Part shown: one piece after another, positions 6,842 through 8,784 of the stretch
How the letters are laid out: every line of letters starts with the position of its first letter
Numbering within the stretch: the first letter of the stretch is position 1
Origin: Georgfuchsia sp049276455
GTDB taxonomy: Bacteria > Pseudomonadota > Gammaproteobacteria > Burkholderiales > Rhodocyclaceae
Assembly (NCBI GenBank): GCA_049276455.1
Contig: JBASWL010000217.1
Coordinates: forward strand, 1-8,784
Reading direction: 5' to 3'
DNA: 8,784 bases
Made by a program: the position numbers and the translations under genes
The notes under the pieces: generated by a model
Told to the model about the DNA's origin: nothing
The model's database searches: none
The model's input: the letters and a program-made list of their open reading frames with translations, nothing else

Positions 6842-7148
6842 TGCGTTGACTCTTGGGTTTGCATTGGCGGCGGGCGCTACGCTCGGCGCGATGTTTTACG
6901 TTGGTCTGTGGTGGACGGTGCGTCGCGGTGTTTCATCCAGACGACCGGCGCTCCTGTTTCTCGGCAGTTTGCTGCTGCGCATGGGCGTAGCGCTGACCGG
7001 CTTTTACTTTGTTGCGAGCGGTGATTGGCAGCGGCTCCTGCCGTGTCTGCTCGGATTTGTCTTGGCACGAGTCGTCGTGATCCGGTTGACGCGGGCGCCC
7101 GAAGAGAACCCACCGACGCGGTCACTGGAAGAAAGTCATGCACCTTAG
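6828..7148 (+). CDS. atpR: N-type ATPase membrane protein AtpR
   Basis: A 106-residue membrane protein found only in N-ATPase operons. Three hydrophobic segments are seen near 9-30, 41-62 and 67-85. Arginines lie in or at the edge of helices: Arg51 (SLLLRMG), Arg69 (WQRLL) and Arg81 (VLARVVV). The family's helix arginines have been proposed to interact with the carboxylates of the c subunit during ring assembly. That is prediction, not proof. The tail (89-106) is polar. The ATG at 6828 has AGGA at 6819-6822, 5 bases away. The next in-frame ATG at 6834 is an equally good alternative. It overlaps atpQ by 14 bases and atpB by 11. Confidence 0.88.
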   Translation: MAMNDALTLGFALAAGATLGAMFYVGLWWTVRRGVSSRRPALLFLGSLLLRMGVALTGFYFVASGDWQRLLPCLLGFVLARVVVIRLTRAPEENPPTRSLEESHAP

Positions 7149-7869
7149 CCCCGACGGCATCGTCTTCTGGCAATACGGGTTTCTCAAGCTCAACGCAACG
7201 ATCGCGTTTACTTGGGGATTGATGTTCGTGCTGGCCATCGGTTCAAAACTCGTGACGCGCAAGCTTTCCATGGAGCTGCAACGATCCCGTTGGCAAAATC
7301 TGCTGGAAATCGTCGTCACTGCCATCAACGGGCAAATTGCAGAGGTCGGCCTGCGCACGCCTGAAAAATACCTCAGTTTTCTGGGTACATTGTTCCTGTT
7401 TGTCGCAATGGCAAGCCTGTTCACCATCATTCCCGGCTATGAGCCCCCGACCGGTTCGCTCTCGACCACCGCGGCGCTGGCGGTCTGCGTGTTTGTGGCG
7501 GTACCGATGTTCGGCATCGAGGACCGCGGACTCGGCGGATATTTCAGGGAGTACCTGAAACCGACGGTAATCATGCTGCCGTTCAACATCATCAGCGAAC
7601 TCTCGCGCACCCTGGCCTTGGCCGTGCGCCTGTTCGGCAACATGATGAGCGGAACGATGATCCTCGCCATTTTGCTGACCATCACGCCCTTCATCTTCCC
7701 GATAGCCATGAGTGCGCTCGGCCTGCTCACCGGCATGGTGCAGGCTTACATCTTCTTCATCCTCGCCACGGTCTACATCGCGGCCGCTACACGTAAACGC
7801 AAAGCCACACCTGAAGCCGAAACAGAGCCCAGGACTGAAGCAAAAGACGGGACCAAGCCCAAGCAATGA
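7138..7869 (+). CDS. atpB: N-type ATPase subunit a (stator ion channel)
   Basis: A 243-residue inner-membrane stator subunit that forms the two ion half-channels against the c-ring. The essential arginine is Arg164 in LALAVRLFGNMMSG, equivalent to E. coli aArg210. Gln202 in MVQAYIFFILATVYI matches E. coli aGln252. Hydrophobic segments lie near 20-38, 79-98, 109-125, 142-160, 172-195 and 197-217. The N-terminus starts with LSPDGIVFWQYGFLKLNAT, typical of the N-type branch, which is shorter than E. coli subunit a. The ATG at 7138 overlaps atpR by 11 bases and has GGAAGAAAG just upstream (7127-7135). Residues 219-243 form a charged, membrane-free tail rich in E, K, P and T, resembling the AtpD tail. 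Confidence 0.95.
   Translation: MHLSPDGIVFWQYGFLKLNATIAFTWGLMFVLAIGSKLVTRKLSMELQRSRWQNLLEIVVTAINGQIAEVGLRTPEKYLSFLGTLFLFVAMASLFTIIPGYEPPTGSLSTTAALAVCVFVAVPMFGIEDRGLGGYFREYLKPTVIMLPFNIISELSRTLALAVRLFGNMMSGTMILAILLTITPFIFPIAMSALGLLTGMVQAYIFFILATVYIAAATRKRKATPEAETEPRTEAKDGTKPKQ
7813..7831 (+). repeat. short repeat in the atpB tail, copy 2
   Basis: This is the partner of the 19-base stretch at 6045-6063, with two mismatches and the same reading phase (E-A-E-T-E-P). It lies in the charged C-terminal tail of subunit a. Confidence 0.4.
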
Positions 7870-7899
7870 AACAGAACGTCAACCACGAAAGGACGCACC

Positions 7900-8181
7900 A
7901 TGGATAGCATGACTATTATCGCGGTGGCATCGATTGTCACCGCCGGCCTGACCATCGCCATAGGGGTCATCGGACCTTCACTTGGCGAAGGACGTGCGGT
8001 CGCCACCGCATTGGGTGCACTGGCGCAGCAGCCCGATGCCTCCGCCACCATCACCCGGACGCTGTTCGTCGGTCTGGCGATGATCGAGTCGACCGCCATC
8101 TACTGTTTCGTGGTCTCGATGATCCTCATTTTTGCCAACCCGTTCTGGAACCACGTCATTGCCCAGACCGCTGGAAAGTAA
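7900..8181 (+). CDS. atpE: N-type ATPase subunit c (rotor ring)
   Basis: A 93-residue hairpin of two membrane helices (about 5-36 and 50-83) that assembles into the rotor ring. Helix 2 has the ion site Glu63-Ser64-Thr65 with Tyr68 (ESTAIY), the pattern of Na+-binding c subunits. Helix 1 has GPSLGEGRA with an extra carboxylate, Glu30, and Pro26 near the position of the usual Na+ ligand Gln. This two-carboxylate layout is typical of N-ATPases. One member, from Burkholderia pseudomallei, was reported as a 17-subunit H+-specific ring, so Na+ use should not be assumed. The polar loop reads AQQPD where most c subunits have R(Q/N)P. The ATG at 7900 has AAAGGA 6 bases upstream (7888-7893). The separate, strong site fits the need for many c copies per complex. 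Confidence 0.96.
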   Translation: MDSMTIIAVASIVTAGLTIAIGVIGPSLGEGRAVATALGALAQQPDASATITRTLFVGLAMIESTAIYCFVVSMILIFANPFWNHVIAQTAGK

Positions 8182-8184
8182 GCC

Positions 8185-8784
8185 ATGCTGATCGACTGGT
8201 TCACCGTTCTCGCGCAAGTCGTCAACTTCCTCATTCTGGTGTGGTTGCTGAAGCGCTTTCTTTACCGACCCATTCTCGACGCCATCGACGCGCGCGAGAA
8301 GCGGATCGCCAAGGAGCTTGCGGATGCGGATGCGAAAAAGGCCGAAGCCCAAAAGGAGCGCGACGAGTTCCAGCACAAGAACGAGGAGTTCGACCAGCAG
8401 CGGGCAGCGCTCCTGAGCAAGGCAACGGACGACGCAAAAGTCGAGCGTCAACGACTGCTCGACGAAGCACGGCAGGCAGCCGATGCCCTGAGTGCCAAGC
8501 GGCAGGAAGCGCTGAGAAACGACGCGCATAACCTGAATCAGGCCATCAGTCGCCGGACCCAGCAGGAAGTGTTTGCCATCGCGCGCAAGACGCTGGCGGA
8601 TCTCGCCACGACGAGTCTGGAAGAACGCATGGGCGAAGTATTCACCCGCCGCTTGCGCGAGATGGACGACAAGGCGAAAGCAGGCTTGGCCGGAGCCCTC
8701 AAGACAGCGTCCGCCCCCGCGCTCGTGCGCAGCGCATTTGACCTGCCCGCGGAGCAACGCGCGGCAATTCAAAATGCGCTCAAC
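8185..8784 (+). CDS. atpF: N-type ATPase subunit b with delta-like end, 3' end cut off
   Basis: The first 200 residues of the peripheral stator stalk. The frame is open to the window edge. A single membrane helix (about 4-26) is followed by FLYRPILDAIDARE (25-38), a typical b-subunit start. A long charged helix and probable coiled coil runs to about 140. From about 145 the sequence changes to EERMGEVFTRRLREMDDKAK and then ALVRSAFDLPAEQRAAIQNAL (179-199). This resembles the C-terminal part of subunit delta, which caps the alpha/beta head. N-ATPase operons lack a separate atpH gene, and the extended AtpF is thought to supply that role. The ATG at 8185 lies three bases after the atpE stop, with GGAAAG at 8173-8178. 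atpA and atpG should follow. Confidence 0.93.
   Translation, partial: MLIDWFTVLAQVVNFLILVWLLKRFLYRPILDAIDAREKRIAKELADADAKKAEAQKERDEFQHKNEEFDQQRAALLSKATDDAKVERQRLLDEARQAADALSAKRQEALRNDAHNLNQAISRRTQQEVFAIARKTLADLATTSLEERMGEVFTRRLREMDDKAKAGLAGALKTASAPALVRSAFDLPAEQRAAIQNALN

Noticed and set aside
7900..8181. Calling the complex a Na+-translocating ATPase on the EST/Tyr motif alone
   Set aside because: The same motif occurs in an N-type ring reported to be H+ specific, so the ion cannot be assigned from this sequence.
7978..8772. A 264-codon - strand frame opposite atpE and atpF
   Set aside because: It is antisense to two clearly conserved ATPase genes and has no known motif.

Overview
The window is a co-directional block of twelve genes, all on the + strand. 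The first and last are cut by the window edges. The DNA is GC-rich, and the first gene is a DUF1840 protein, a family I know mainly from Betaproteobacteria. The best guess is a betaproteobacterium, possibly an autotroph or C1/sulfur/nitrogen oxidiser. The lineage call rests on few markers and is only moderately supported.

Left half (1-4517): the end of a DUF1840 gene, a DUF389/TIGR00341 membrane protein, a SpoIIAA-like (STAS-fold) protein, an animal/plant-type class I fructose-bisphosphate aldolase, a histidine-phosphatase-superfamily sugar phosphatase overlapping the aldolase stop codon (ATGA), and a ZnT9-like cation diffusion facilitator. The phosphatase carries motifs that, from memory, resemble yeast Shb17 (sedoheptulose-1,7-bisphosphatase). 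The aldolase/phosphatase pair could therefore make and dephosphorylate sedoheptulose bisphosphate and/or fructose bisphosphate.

Right half (4644-8784): the first seven genes of an N-type rotary ATPase operon in the diagnostic order atpD-atpC-atpQ-atpR-atpB-atpE-atpF. atpA and atpG are expected just beyond the right edge. The order (beta and epsilon first), the AtpQ and AtpR membrane proteins, and an AtpF that runs on into a delta-like C-terminal part are all marks of this family. N-ATPases normally occur beside a standard F-type ATPase encoded elsewhere. They were first predicted to move Na+, but the Burkholderia pseudomallei c-ring was later reported to be H+ specific. Here the c subunit has both the E-S-T-x-x-Y site and the extra helix-1 glutamate, so the coupling ion cannot be read from sequence alone.

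The genes within the ATPase operon are packed with overlaps of 8-26 bases or gaps of 3-30 bases. The 126-base gap before atpD is the likeliest control region. It holds a strong imperfect palindrome and a weak sigma-54-like element.

No RNA genes, insertion sequences, CRISPR arrays or attachment sites were seen. This is mostly a known system. The points most worth a second look are the aldolase/Shb17-like pair, the extra tail on the phosphatase, the c-subunit loop and ion site, the matching tails on AtpD and AtpB, and the palindrome before atpD.
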